Shown piece by piece: positions 1 through 6,702 of a stretch of DNA of 7,380 nt (position 1 is the stretch's first letter; every line of letters begins with the position of its first letter). Where the stretch lies: assembly GCA_009937555.1 (NCBI GenBank), contig JAACFD010000097.1:1-7380 (forward strand). Direction: 5' to 3'. The notes under the pieces were generated by a model. The model saw only the letters and a list, made by a program, of their open reading frames with translations. It did no database searches and was not told the DNA's origin. The position numbers and the translations under genes were made by a program. The DNA is from Chlamydiales bacterium (GTDB taxonomy: Bacteria > Chlamydiota > Chlamydiia > Chlamydiales > JAACFD01).

Positions 1-33
1 ATTTAATAATAATTGATCAGAAAGTCGTCTTCA

Positions 34-62
34 TTGTAAAACATCACTTATTAGGAAATTAT
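34..62 (+). promoter_or_regulatory. Candidate sigma-70-type promoter for the outer-membrane protein gene
   Basis: TTGTAA (34-39) and AATTAT (57-62) are separated by 17 bp; each matches the TTGACA/TATAAT consensus at four of six bases. Transcription would begin near 69, leaving a leader of about 15 nt before the ATG at 84. In DNA this AT-rich, such matches arise by chance, so this is only a candidate. Only AGG (76-78) resembles a ribosome binding site. Confidence 0.25.
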
Positions 63-83
63 GCACAAATTTAATAGGTATAT

Positions 84-1400
84 ATGAAACTTTTCAAAGC
101 TACCATTTGCATATGGATGGGAGTTTGTGGCTTCATTGGTTCTGGGTTACATGCACAAAGCCAGCAGACTGACATTGTGAAAAAAAATGAAATTACAGAT
201 AGCTTTGACGAAGAGAGCGTAGCCACAGATGAGCTTGCCCAGTCTAGACCTAGAAAAGAGTTTAAAAAAAGTTTAGCCAGAAACACTATTAGTGATATGC
301 GGAAAGATAGTGTTCCTGATGACATTAAGCAAAATGCAACTTATCTTGAAGGCTACTTACAAGCTCTTCTTGATATGCACTACTATGAATTCAAAGTAAC
401 GATAAAATTAAAAGGAAGACAAGTCTTCCTGTATAACTTGCCAGATAATCGACTTGTAGCAGACAGTATTGTACAATTTGTTGCAGACTTTCCTGAAGTA
501 GACTCCGTACAGATTGCAGCAGAACCTTCCTCAAAAGATAAAAATGATAAAAAAGACACTGTTCAGCCTGTTGTTAAGGGGATATGGATGCCTCAAAGCA
601 CCATCCTTTTTCCTCCTATAACTGCTGACCCTAAAGCTATGAAGTATGGCGTGGGCTTGCGTTTTCATGATGATATCATAGCACGGCGCGCTGTAGCTGT
701 AACTTTTGGAGATGAGTTACCATTTTTCCGATGGCATCACTTAGGTGATTTAAATGGTGATGCTCAGTTTAGTATTGCAGCTGGTGTGCGTGCTATTTTC
801 GATGCTACTCCAGATGAAGGTTTCTACCAAAGAAAAGGAGACTGGGCTGAACTAGTTAATTCAGATTTTCTTCTTAGTTTTCCCTTTACCTATGCTATTA
901 AAAACTGGGCTTTTAGAGTTCGTGTGTATCATATCTCTTCCCACTTAGGAGATGAGTTTTACCAAGCAAAAATACGCCAACAGCCAACCTTTAAAAGAAA
1001 AAACCCCAGCTCTGAAACTTTAGATTTCTTTACCTCTTACCAGCTTACTAATGCTATTAGAGTATATGCAGGCTTAGGTTATACTTTTCATAAAGATAAC
1101 ACATTCCCATATGGACATGGAGGTTTAGAGTATGGGTGTGAAGTTCGCTTAGCAGGTAGAAGAGATTATTATAACCAGCTATACCACCAGCCATTTATGG
1201 CCATGCATTTTCACCATCTTCAAGATGTTAACTGGAAATTAAATGCAACCTACCAAATAGGTATTGAATGGAGTAAGCTTCACGGTATAGGCCGAAAGAT
1301 AAGAGCTTATGTTGAGTACCATAATGGTAAATCTCTTGAAGGTGAGTTTGCTCTAGAGAAGACCAACTACCTATCTATTAACCTATCTTATGGTTTCTAG
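84..1400 (+). CDS. DUF1207-like exported outer-membrane beta-barrel protein with an N-terminal BON-like region
   Basis: This 438-residue protein has a clear Sec signal peptide: Lys at 2 and 5, a hydrophobic core at about 6-21, and a likely cleavage after LHA (residue 24). A charged, low-complexity stretch follows (about 28-85). Residues about 87-145 (alpha-beta-beta-alpha-beta pattern, including KLKGRQVFLYNLPDNR and FPEVDSVQI) resemble a BON domain, a small periplasmic fold; this is inferred from the pattern alone. From GIWMPQ (166) to the end, alternating aromatic and polar strands and the motif YHISSHLGDEF (282-292) match what I recall of DUF1207, a family of about 410 residues described mainly from Chlamydiae. 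The chain ends in Phe after a beta-strand (INLSYGF), as expected for a barrel inserted by the BAM machinery. The biochemical role is unknown. The ATG at 84 has only a weak AGG upstream, but it places the signal peptide correctly. The gene ends head-on against the LRR gene, overlapping its remnant by 4 bp. Confidence 0.8.
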   Translation: MKLFKATICIWMGVCGFIGSGLHAQSQQTDIVKKNEITDSFDEESVATDELAQSRPRKEFKKSLARNTISDMRKDSVPDDIKQNATYLEGYLQALLDMHYYEFKVTIKLKGRQVFLYNLPDNRLVADSIVQFVADFPEVDSVQIAAEPSSKDKNDKKDTVQPVVKGIWMPQSTILFPPITADPKAMKYGVGLRFHDDIIARRAVAVTFGDELPFFRWHHLGDLNGDAQFSIAAGVRAIFDATPDEGFYQRKGDWAELVNSDFLLSFPFTYAIKNWAFRVRVYHISSHLGDEFYQAKIRQQPTFKRKNPSSETLDFFTSYQLTNAIRVYAGLGYTFHKDNTFPYGHGGLEYGCEVRLAGRRDYYNQLYHQPFMAMHFHHLQDVNWKLNATYQIGIEWSKLHGIGRKIRAYVEYHNGKSLEGEFALEKTNYLSINLSYGF

Positions 1401-1774
1401 TCGCTTGATGGAACCTCTAATTTTTTGAAGGTTCTGTTAGCTAAGCATCCATTATAATCAGTGTCTCTTAAATCTAAAACCTGAACTGTTTCAGGTAACC
1501 ATCTATCTATATTAACCACTCTTAAAAGAGTCTCTCCAGTATGAATCATCGGAGATATGCAAGCAGATTTTACAGCAGAATCACTAAATGAAAGTTTTTT
1601 GGCAACCCGTGAAAAACCAGGGCTTAATGGTGCAGGTGTTCTTAAAGGTGTGCTCATAATAAATGATTGAGGTGTTGTAGGAGAAAATAAAACTGAGCTA
1701 GTTTTTGGAGGCACAAAACAGTTAACTGCATAGAGGTATAAATGAGTAAGATTTTTAAAAAGGTTTATAGCTCT
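1397..1774 (-). pseudogene. 3' part of the LRR gene, cut off by an in-frame stop codon
   Basis: Directly after the TAA that ends the upstream LRR frame, the same frame stays open for 125 sense codons and closes with TAG at 1397-1399. It begins RAINLFKNLTHLYLYAVNC, a textbook LRR segment. Its first Leu-rich consensus (NLTHLYL) lies 24 residues after the last one before the stop (NLKLLCL), with the stop codon counted as one position. A Ser/Pro/Thr-rich stretch follows, then another LRR-like segment (LPETVQVLDLRDTDYNG) near the C-terminus. The longest frame with a start codon begins at GTG 1714, but it has no Shine-Dalgarno and lies inside the repeat, so independent translation is unlikely. I read this as the tail of one gene (1397-2803). 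A separate small gene, stop-codon readthrough or a base-call error remain possible. Confidence 0.75.
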
Positions 1775-2803
1775 TTATATATCAGATTTAAGGTGACAGA
1801 AATTTAAGCATAGTAGTTTTAGATTTGGGTTAATAACCTCTATCATAGCTTTGCTAATAAAAGGGCATGAGGACAAATCAATAGCCTCTAGTTGCTTTAA
1901 TGTTCTAAGGGTTTCAGTGAGCTTTTCATTTAGGGTTTGGCAATTTTCTTCAGCAAAGAGGGCGGCATCACTAAATAAACCGTCTAGTAGCAGTGCCTTT
2001 AATTTAGTAAGCTCTTTTATTTCATCAACTATAGACAAAAGCGTTTCATATGAAGCACCTATACTTGGTCCTATTGCCAGAGAGCGCAGGTTGCTTAAAC
2101 TTTTCAATGAAAATGGAGTTCCACCTTCAAACTGTACATATCTAAGCGCCAAGGAGCGTAAATGTACTAAACTTGAAATATGAGATAGATTTAATTGCTG
2201 AGTAGATACTGGAGAATAGGGGCTAGCAAATCCAACACTAGTTGCAGATTCAAAATTGCATATAGATAAAGATGTAATAGTGGGGAATTCAGTTAAAACT
2301 TCTAACGCATTTTTATCTAATTGGGAGCATAAAGGAAGCCTGATATGTTCAAGGCTAGGGAATAAACTCAATAGTGTTCTAAGTTGACTTTTTGATAATG
2401 GGCTTTCAAGTTCACTATCTAGAGAAAGAGAGTCTACTTTTTGCATTTCTGGCTCTCTTACTATATCTTCACCACTTCTTATTTTCCCAACTAGCCCTTC
2501 AAGATCTGTATAACTAGTAAAAGCTCTCAAAGAAGCGCTCATTCCATCTTCTTTAACTTTTGCACTAATAGGGTCTAAAATATTAGGGCTACGGACAAGA
2601 GCTCTATCAGTTTCTGTTAACTTAAGAGGGCTAGGTGATGAAGGGGACTCAGGGTTAGATGGAGGGGGTTTCACAACATAGTACAATAAGACTAGCGAGG
2701 CAACAGCGACAACAGCAGCAGCAGCTTCTTTCTTCTTCTTGTTATCTAAATTGGGTATGTGATTATGTACTTGAATATGTCTAATAGGTGAAACTTGTGA
2801 CAA
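1775..2803 (-). CDS. Membrane-anchored leucine-rich-repeat protein (5' part of an interrupted gene)
   Basis: I place the start at TTG 2803, 6 nt after a perfect GGAGGT, giving 342 residues; the ATG at 2848 would add 15 residues but has no ribosome binding site. The domains run as follows: a short N-terminus, a Lys cluster (KKKK, about 22-25), one hydrophobic segment (about 27-44, Ala/Val/Leu), a Pro/Ser-rich linker (about 45-61), a mixed region, then about eight LRR units from residue 120 to the end. Typical units are SLEHIRLPLC, HLRSLALRYVQF, NLRSLAIG, KLKALLLDG, QLEAIDLSSC and NLKLLCLNFC. LRR domains bind proteins, and in intracellular bacteria such eukaryote-like repeats often belong to host-directed effectors. 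The single anchor after a Lys cluster suggests a cytoplasmic N-terminus, but neither secretion nor a partner can be shown here. TAA at 1775-1777 interrupts the repeat domain, so the product probably lacks about a quarter of its intended length. The gene lies 128 bp downstream of the LOG-domain gene on the same strand. Confidence 0.7.
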   Translation of the reverse strand: MSQVSPIRHIQVHNHIPNLDNKKKKEAAAAVVAVASLVLLYYVVKPPPSNPESPSSPSPLKLTETDRALVRSPNILDPISAKVKEDGMSASLRAFTSYTDLEGLVGKIRSGEDIVREPEMQKVDSLSLDSELESPLSKSQLRTLLSLFPSLEHIRLPLCSQLDKNALEVLTEFPTITSLSICNFESATSVGFASPYSPVSTQQLNLSHISSLVHLRSLALRYVQFEGGTPFSLKSLSNLRSLAIGPSIGASYETLLSIVDEIKELTKLKALLLDGLFSDAALFAEENCQTLNEKLTETLRTLKQLEAIDLSSCPFISKAMIEVINPNLKLLCLNFCHLKSDI

Positions 2804-2809
2804 AATAAT

Positions 2810-2815
2810 ACCTCC
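2810..2815 (-). promoter_or_regulatory. Strong Shine-Dalgarno GGAGGT that decides the LRR gene start
   Basis: The - strand reads GGAGGT, then six nucleotides (ATTATT), then TTG at 2803-2801. This is the consensus anti-16S sequence at ideal spacing. The ATG at 2848 is preceded only by an A-rich run with no purine-rich box at suitable distance. A TTG start at 2803 is therefore favoured. Confidence 0.65.
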
Positions 2816-2931
2816 ATTGATTTTCAAAGAAGTATTATAGAGCCTCATTTTTTTTAAAGTAAATCAAATACCTTAAATTTTCTTTTTGAGAGTGCTTTCT
2901 CAGATGTATTTTACTGAAAAATCCCCTGGTT

Positions 2932-5055
2932 TTAAAGGTGGTCAAGAGAAGCTGAAAAACCTTTTTCAAAGTGTGGAAATTCAGGGCCTATTGGAAGTTT
3001 TCCATCAAAATACTGACGATAAATGTGTAGTCCCTGTTCAGCTTTTTCAATGCAGTAAAAGCAGTTGCTAACCCATTCTGAACCTTTAATGGTTCCCTTT
3101 TCAAGGTTGCATTTAAAACGAGAGCTTATCTTACTTTCCCAGTATTTTTCCTCACCAAAAAGTAGAACTGGAGTAGGGTTGTAGGCGCCAACTTTTCTAC
3201 CAACTTCCTCTAAACAAAATTCAAAATCTGTTCCAATACCTCCCTGGACAAAAATAGGGAAGTCTAGGTTAAACTCAGCCTGTCTTTCAATGAGGCGATT
3301 GAGGTTGAAGGTCATCTTAGCATCAATGTATGGGTTTACCTTTTGCTCGTTAACAGTTTCATTTTCTTTTGAGAAATTTACAATATTGGCGCAGGATATA
3401 ATCCCTAAATTTTTAGCTACTCTATTGCCTAGAGCCATAGCTCCAGGGCCTCCGCCTGTAACTAGGGCTAGCGGCGTTTCTTTGTTAAGTAGTAAGTGGG
3501 AGCTATCTTGCTTCATCTCTATAATACCTTTGAGGAGGCTTTCTAACTCGTGCTCAAACTCTCCTTCAATTAAGTTTGAGCCATAGATACCAAAAGTAGT
3601 AGAGTTTACAAAAGCGTTAGTATAGTCTAAAGGTACAAACATCCCCGCATCAGCTTCTTTTCTTTGCTGATATTTAAGTACTTTTCCAGAGCCTTCGTCA
3701 ACCCAGTAAACTGAGATAGCAAAATTAGCTAAGTCATTAAGTAGTGAACGATCATTCTGAGTAAAAAACTCTCCATTAGAGAAAGAAGGTTTATAAAAAT
3801 AGATTCGCTTCAATAGCCGAAGCACACGAGGTGAGAGTAGGGCCCTTTTCATAAAATAGGATGGGAAATATCTGGTAAGCAAGACTCCCTGTGATGTGAT
3901 ATCTTCTTTTTCAATTCCTTCTAGAAAAGGAAATGAAGATTGAGTCTTAATAAAGCGTTCTAGAACAGCAGCTTGCCTACTTTCGAAGTTTGTCCCTGGT
4001 AGGTGAGTCTTTTTACACTCCCTATATATCCAGTCTTCTTCTTTTAGATTGAGCAGCTGCTCTCCCTTTACTACAAAAACAGAAGCTTGAGAGTTATTGG
4101 GTTTATTTATGGAACGAAAGGCACTAAATAAAGTGTCAGGAACTTCTAAGGCATCTTTGAGTTGATCTCTATCTTCAAAAAAGACATGCTCCCTTTGAGG
4201 TTCTAGTGTATAAAACTCTAGAGGGATATAGTATACCTCTTCCTCAGACTTTCCAAATAACTCATAGATATCTCCAGAAGCTTTTGTATCTGGTTGCAAA
4301 ATACAAGCTGAGGTATGCGAAGCTCCCTTTGGAAGGTAATCATTAACCACCTTGCCAAAGACAGTTCTAATATGAAGTTGAGGAGTTTTTACTAGTAAAA
4401 TCTCTCCTTCGCTACATGTTTTACTTCCCTTAGTATTCCACTTCTGGTGTAACGATAAGAGAGAGCGTGTGCTTAAATGGTCATTTTTTAGAGACTTTGC
4501 GAGAGTAGGTAAGAAGCTGAAGATACCTTCATCATAGTGAACAACTCCGTTTAAAATAGCTAAATGAGCTACTGTGCGGCCGTCTACTTTTTCTAAAATT
4601 AATTGCTCAGAGCCATGGCCTCCACCCAAAGATAGTAAAGGGTCTCCATGAAAATCATAGCGGCTAAACATGCGTGATAAATAAAAAGGATCGCGCACTA
4701 AGCGGCGTTTATCCATAGCAAATAATTTACCGATATAACAACCCTTTTCTAAAAGAGGAAGAAGAGAAATTGCTACATTTCCCTTGACTTCAAGTTCAAT
4801 AAAGACTTTAGCACTACAGTTGTGAGGGGAAAGTTCTACCCCAAGCGTTTTACTATGAACACCAAGTTGCCCTAAAGTGCTCTTTAAGTTGAAGATAAGT
4901 AGGTCTTCAGGTAGTTGGTAGCCTACGAATTTTGGAGAAATATGCTTAATTGATACACATACTTTAACACTATGTTCATCAATAGCTGTAATCTCTTTAA
5001 TTTTTCCATCTGGTGTAACTAGGTCTAAATGACTTAAGTTTAAATAGCTTTCCAT
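2932..5055 (-). CDS. Large protein with a C-terminal LOG/PpnN-like nucleotide-binding domain (likely CT387 homologue)
   Basis: The protein has 707 residues. The C-terminal third (about 485-645) is a Rossmann-type LOG domain: FGIYGSN near 488, VTGGGPGAM at 532-540, NP at 574-575, a NLNRLIERQAEF helix at about 584-595, and QGGIGTDFE at 604-612. Order and spacing resemble E. coli PpnN (YgdH), which cleaves nucleoside monophosphates to a base and ribose 5-phosphate, more than the short plant-type LOG enzymes. The family signature PGGxGTxxE is kept except that its Pro is Gln604, so activity is uncertain. The first 480 or so residues match no domain I recognise; they contain a Gly-rich SLGGGHGSE (142-150). 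There is no signal peptide or membrane segment, so it is probably cytoplasmic. Its position beside MYG1 and HIT genes and its length fit what I recall of chlamydial CT387, a conserved hypothetical. The ATG at 5055 has only a weak GAAG box. Chlamydial orthology is from memory. Confidence 0.75.
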   Translation of the reverse strand: MESYLNLSHLDLVTPDGKIKEITAIDEHSVKVCVSIKHISPKFVGYQLPEDLLIFNLKSTLGQLGVHSKTLGVELSPHNCSAKVFIELEVKGNVAISLLPLLEKGCYIGKLFAMDKRRLVRDPFYLSRMFSRYDFHGDPLLSLGGGHGSEQLILEKVDGRTVAHLAILNGVVHYDEGIFSFLPTLAKSLKNDHLSTRSLLSLHQKWNTKGSKTCSEGEILLVKTPQLHIRTVFGKVVNDYLPKGASHTSACILQPDTKASGDIYELFGKSEEEVYYIPLEFYTLEPQREHVFFEDRDQLKDALEVPDTLFSAFRSINKPNNSQASVFVVKGEQLLNLKEEDWIYRECKKTHLPGTNFESRQAAVLERFIKTQSSFPFLEGIEKEDITSQGVLLTRYFPSYFMKRALLSPRVLRLLKRIYFYKPSFSNGEFFTQNDRSLLNDLANFAISVYWVDEGSGKVLKYQQRKEADAGMFVPLDYTNAFVNSTTFGIYGSNLIEGEFEHELESLLKGIIEMKQDSSHLLLNKETPLALVTGGGPGAMALGNRVAKNLGIISCANIVNFSKENETVNEQKVNPYIDAKMTFNLNRLIERQAEFNLDFPIFVQGGIGTDFEFCLEEVGRKVGAYNPTPVLLFGEEKYWESKISSRFKCNLEKGTIKGSEWVSNCFYCIEKAEQGLHIYRQYFDGKLPIGPEFPHFEKGFSASLDHL

Positions 5056-5165
5056 ATACTTCAGGGGTGAGATTTTTCTTTAAAATAGGTTTAATCTATT
5101 AACTAAGAAGAAGCAAGGGAAAAATGTGGAAAGTTTGTTTAAAACTTGTAGACAAAATGCCATAA

Positions 5166-5195
5166 ATTTTAACAAATACAGAAATTCTTCAGCAA
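5166..5195 (-). promoter_or_regulatory. Candidate extended -10 promoter for the LOG-domain gene
   Basis: On the - strand, TGTTAAAAT holds an extended -10: TG, one base, then TAAAAT (5171-5166), which matches TATAAT at five of six. TTGCTG (5195-5190) lies 18 nt upstream as a weak -35. Transcription would start near 5159, leaving a leader of about 100 nt before the ATG at 5055. Plausible but unproven. Confidence 0.35.
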
Positions 5196-5222
5196 ATATA
5201 AAACGTAAATACCTTTAAGTTT

Positions 5223-5250
5223 TTTACAAAGGTTTGTTTGTAAGTAAGAT
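5223..5250 (+). promoter_or_regulatory. Candidate promoter for the MYG1-HIT operon
   Basis: TTTACA (5223-5228, five of six against TTGACA) and TAAGAT (5245-5250, four of six against TATAAT) are 16 bp apart, implying a leader of over 200 nt. A competing -10, TATAGT (5415-5420, five of six), lies closer to the gene but has no good -35. Sequence alone does not choose between them. Confidence 0.25.
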
Positions 5251-5474
5251 AAGGTAGTTTTCAAATTACTTCTGCTAAGAGAGCGGTAAAGTAAGAGTTT
5301 ATTAATAGTCAGTTCTACTTTGTTAATAACTGTTTCAAAAGAAGGGGAAAATACTTTAAGGTTCTGGTTTTAAGCTGAATAGTGAAAGTGCTTTTAGCTT
5401 ATAACTAGAAGGTGTATAGTGTTCGTTTTTAAGTTCTTTTTGTTTAAAAGTTAAACGCAAACGAGCAAGTAGTT

Positions 5475-6362
5475 ATGACCTCTTTAAAAAAAGCTAGAAG
5501 TTTAGGGACACATAATGGTCGGTTTCACGCAGATGAAGTTACCGCATGTGCCTTGCTTTTATATTTTGATATAATTGATAGAGATAAAATTTATCGTACT
5601 AGAGAGCCTTCTATATTAGAATCTTGTGAGTTTATTTGTGATGTAGGTGGAATTTATGATCCAGATAAAAAACTTTTTGATCACCACCAAGCTAGCTACC
5701 AAGGAACTCTGTCTAGTGCAGGCATGATCTTACTATTTCTAAAAGAACAGTCTGTTATTTCTGAAGCTATTTTCAACTTATTGAATGATAACTTGATAAA
5801 AGGAGTGGATGCACACGATATTGGCTTAACACAACCAAGGGAAGGTCATGCAGAGTTTTCCCTGATCGTTTCTAATTTTGTGCCGGTATCATATACGTTC
5901 ACAGAGCAGGAAGAAAAAGATGCTTTTAATCAAGCGCTAGATTTTGTCTTAGGACATTTAGACCGTATGATTAAAAGACATGAGTTTGTGAGTAGCTGTC
6001 GCCCAAAAGTTGAAAAAGCAATGCAAGAAGCTAGCGACTGCCTTGTTTTTCATGAAGCTTTGCCTTGGATTGAAAGTTTCTTTGAGTTAGGCGGAGAAGA
6101 GCATCCAGCTAAATTTATCATTATGCCTGTAGGAGATCTCTGGAAACTTAGAGGGATACCTCCTAACTTAAAAAATCGCATGCAGGTAAGGCAATTGCTT
6201 CCAGAGAAATGGGCAGGTTTACTAGAGAACGAACTAGCTGAAATATCGGGAATTGAAGGTGGTGTTTTTTGTCATAAAGAGCGATTCATATCAATGTGGA
6301 AGAACTTAGATTCAGCAAAGCAAGCACTGCATTATGTATTGAAAAAATCAATAGAGGAGTAA
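5475..6362 (+). CDS. MYG1 family protein (UPF0160, DHH-like metal-dependent hydrolase)
   Basis: The 295-residue protein is a full-length MYG1 family member. N-terminal motif GTHNGRFHADEV (11-22) supplies His13, His18 and Asp20; DVGG (56-59), LFDHHQ (67-72) and VDAHDIG (111-117) supply the remaining acidic and His residues expected to bind divalent metal in this DHH-phosphoesterase-like family. The C-terminal part carries the family's LPEKWAGL (about 241-248) and GVFCHKERF near 263-271. Eukaryotic MYG1 has been described as a 3'-5' RNA exonuclease; the bacterial substrate is not established. It is probably cytoplasmic, with no signal peptide. The ATG at 5475 puts the GTHNG motif at the usual distance from the N-terminus, although no strong Shine-Dalgarno is visible. 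It is first in a tight operon with the HIT gene, the order I recall for chlamydial CT386-CT385. Confidence 0.9.
   Translation: MTSLKKARSLGTHNGRFHADEVTACALLLYFDIIDRDKIYRTREPSILESCEFICDVGGIYDPDKKLFDHHQASYQGTLSSAGMILLFLKEQSVISEAIFNLLNDNLIKGVDAHDIGLTQPREGHAEFSLIVSNFVPVSYTFTEQEEKDAFNQALDFVLGHLDRMIKRHEFVSSCRPKVEKAMQEASDCLVFHEALPWIESFFELGGEEHPAKFIIMPVGDLWKLRGIPPNLKNRMQVRQLLPEKWAGLLENELAEISGIEGGVFCHKERFISMWKNLDSAKQALHYVLKKSIEE
6354..6359 (+). promoter_or_regulatory. Shine-Dalgarno of the HIT gene inside the end of the MYG1 gene
   Basis: GAGGAG occupies the last two sense codons (Glu-Glu) of the MYG1 gene, 7 nt before the HIT ATG at 6367. The upstream stop codon lies between the box and the start, an arrangement suited to translational coupling. 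Confidence 0.7.
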
Positions 6363-6366
6363 AGGC

Positions 6367-6702
6367 ATGTCAACTATCTTTTCAAAAATAATTAGTGGAG
6401 AGTTGCCGTGTGATAAAGTCTTTGAGAATGATCGTATCATTGCTTTTAAAGATATTAACCCACAGGCTCCTGTCCACCTATTAATTGTGCCTAAAGAAGA
6501 AATTAAAAACCTGCAAGAAGTTACCCCCGAGCAAATGCCCGTGATAACTGAAATTCTAGAGGTTGCTCAACAGTTAGCAAAAAAATTTGAAGTGGAGAGT
6601 GGGTATCGCTTACTCACTAATATTGGAGAGGACGGAGGACAGACTGTTTTTCACTTGCATTTCCATTTAATAGGGGGAACTATCCTAAAAAACCTAGTGT
6701 AG
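6367..6702 (+). CDS. HIT family (histidine triad, HinT-like) nucleotide-binding hydrolase
   Basis: The 111-residue protein has the length and motifs of the HinT branch of the HIT superfamily. It opens with the family-typical IFSKIISGELP (4-14), keeps HLLIVPK (37-43), and has the nucleotide-binding and catalytic segment N85-IGEDGGQTV-H96-L-H98-F-H100, where His98 is expected to be the nucleophile. HinT enzymes hydrolyse purine nucleoside phosphoramidates and acyl-adenylates such as those from aminoacyl-tRNA synthetases, acting in the cytoplasm, usually as a homodimer. It starts 4 bp after the MYG1 stop with a good GAGGAG box, and its TAG stop abuts the GTG of the next gene, so all three are probably one transcript. 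It corresponds to what I recall as chlamydial CT385 (ycfF). Confidence 0.95.
   Translation: MSTIFSKIISGELPCDKVFENDRIIAFKDINPQAPVHLLIVPKEEIKNLQEVTPEQMPVITEILEVAQQLAKKFEVESGYRLLTNIGEDGGQTVFHLHFHLIGGTILKNLV

Larger units (their letters stand above)
5056..5474. other. AT-rich divergent intergenic region
   Basis: These 419 bp separate the leftward LOG-domain gene from the rightward MYG1 operon, so promoters for both should lie here. I see no open frame with coding character, no tRNA-like cloverleaf and no strong T-tailed hairpin. The only inverted repeat I noted is ACCTTT/AAAGGT (5211-5216 and 5228-5233) with an 11-nt loop, too weak to name. Candidate promoters are listed separately. Confidence 0.6.

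Noticed and set aside
71..325. - strand open frame of 84 codons
   Set aside because: Antisense to the signal peptide and N-terminus of the DUF1207-like gene; its hydrophobicity reflects the opposite strand.
1409..1436. Hairpin GAACCT/AGGTTC with a T-rich loop just past the convergent gene ends
   Set aside because: Only six Watson-Crick pairs with a 12-nt loop and no T-run after the stem on either strand; it lies within the LRR reading frame.
1397..1714. Independent small gene starting at GTG 1714
   Set aside because: No Shine-Dalgarno before GTG, and the in-frame LRR pattern extends upstream of it to the TAA, so it is better read as the tail of the interrupted LRR gene.
1851..2183. + strand open frame of 110 codons
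   Set aside because: It lies wholly antisense to the LRR coding frame, has no recognisable domain and no convincing ribosome binding site.
2887..2902. Inverted repeat TGAGA/TCTCA between the LOG-domain and LRR genes
   Set aside because: A five-pair stem with no T-tail on the - strand, where a terminator would be needed.
2886..3071. + strand open frame of 61 codons
   Set aside because: Mostly antisense to the 3' end of the LOG-domain gene; no family resemblance.
3290..3586. + strand open frame of 98 codons
   Set aside because: Antisense to the LOG motif region of the 2932-5055 gene, which is clearly the coding frame.
5211..5233. Inverted repeat ACCTTT/AAAGGT as an operator or terminator
   Set aside because: Six pairs with an 11-nt loop in AT-rich DNA, readily expected by chance; no matching second copy.
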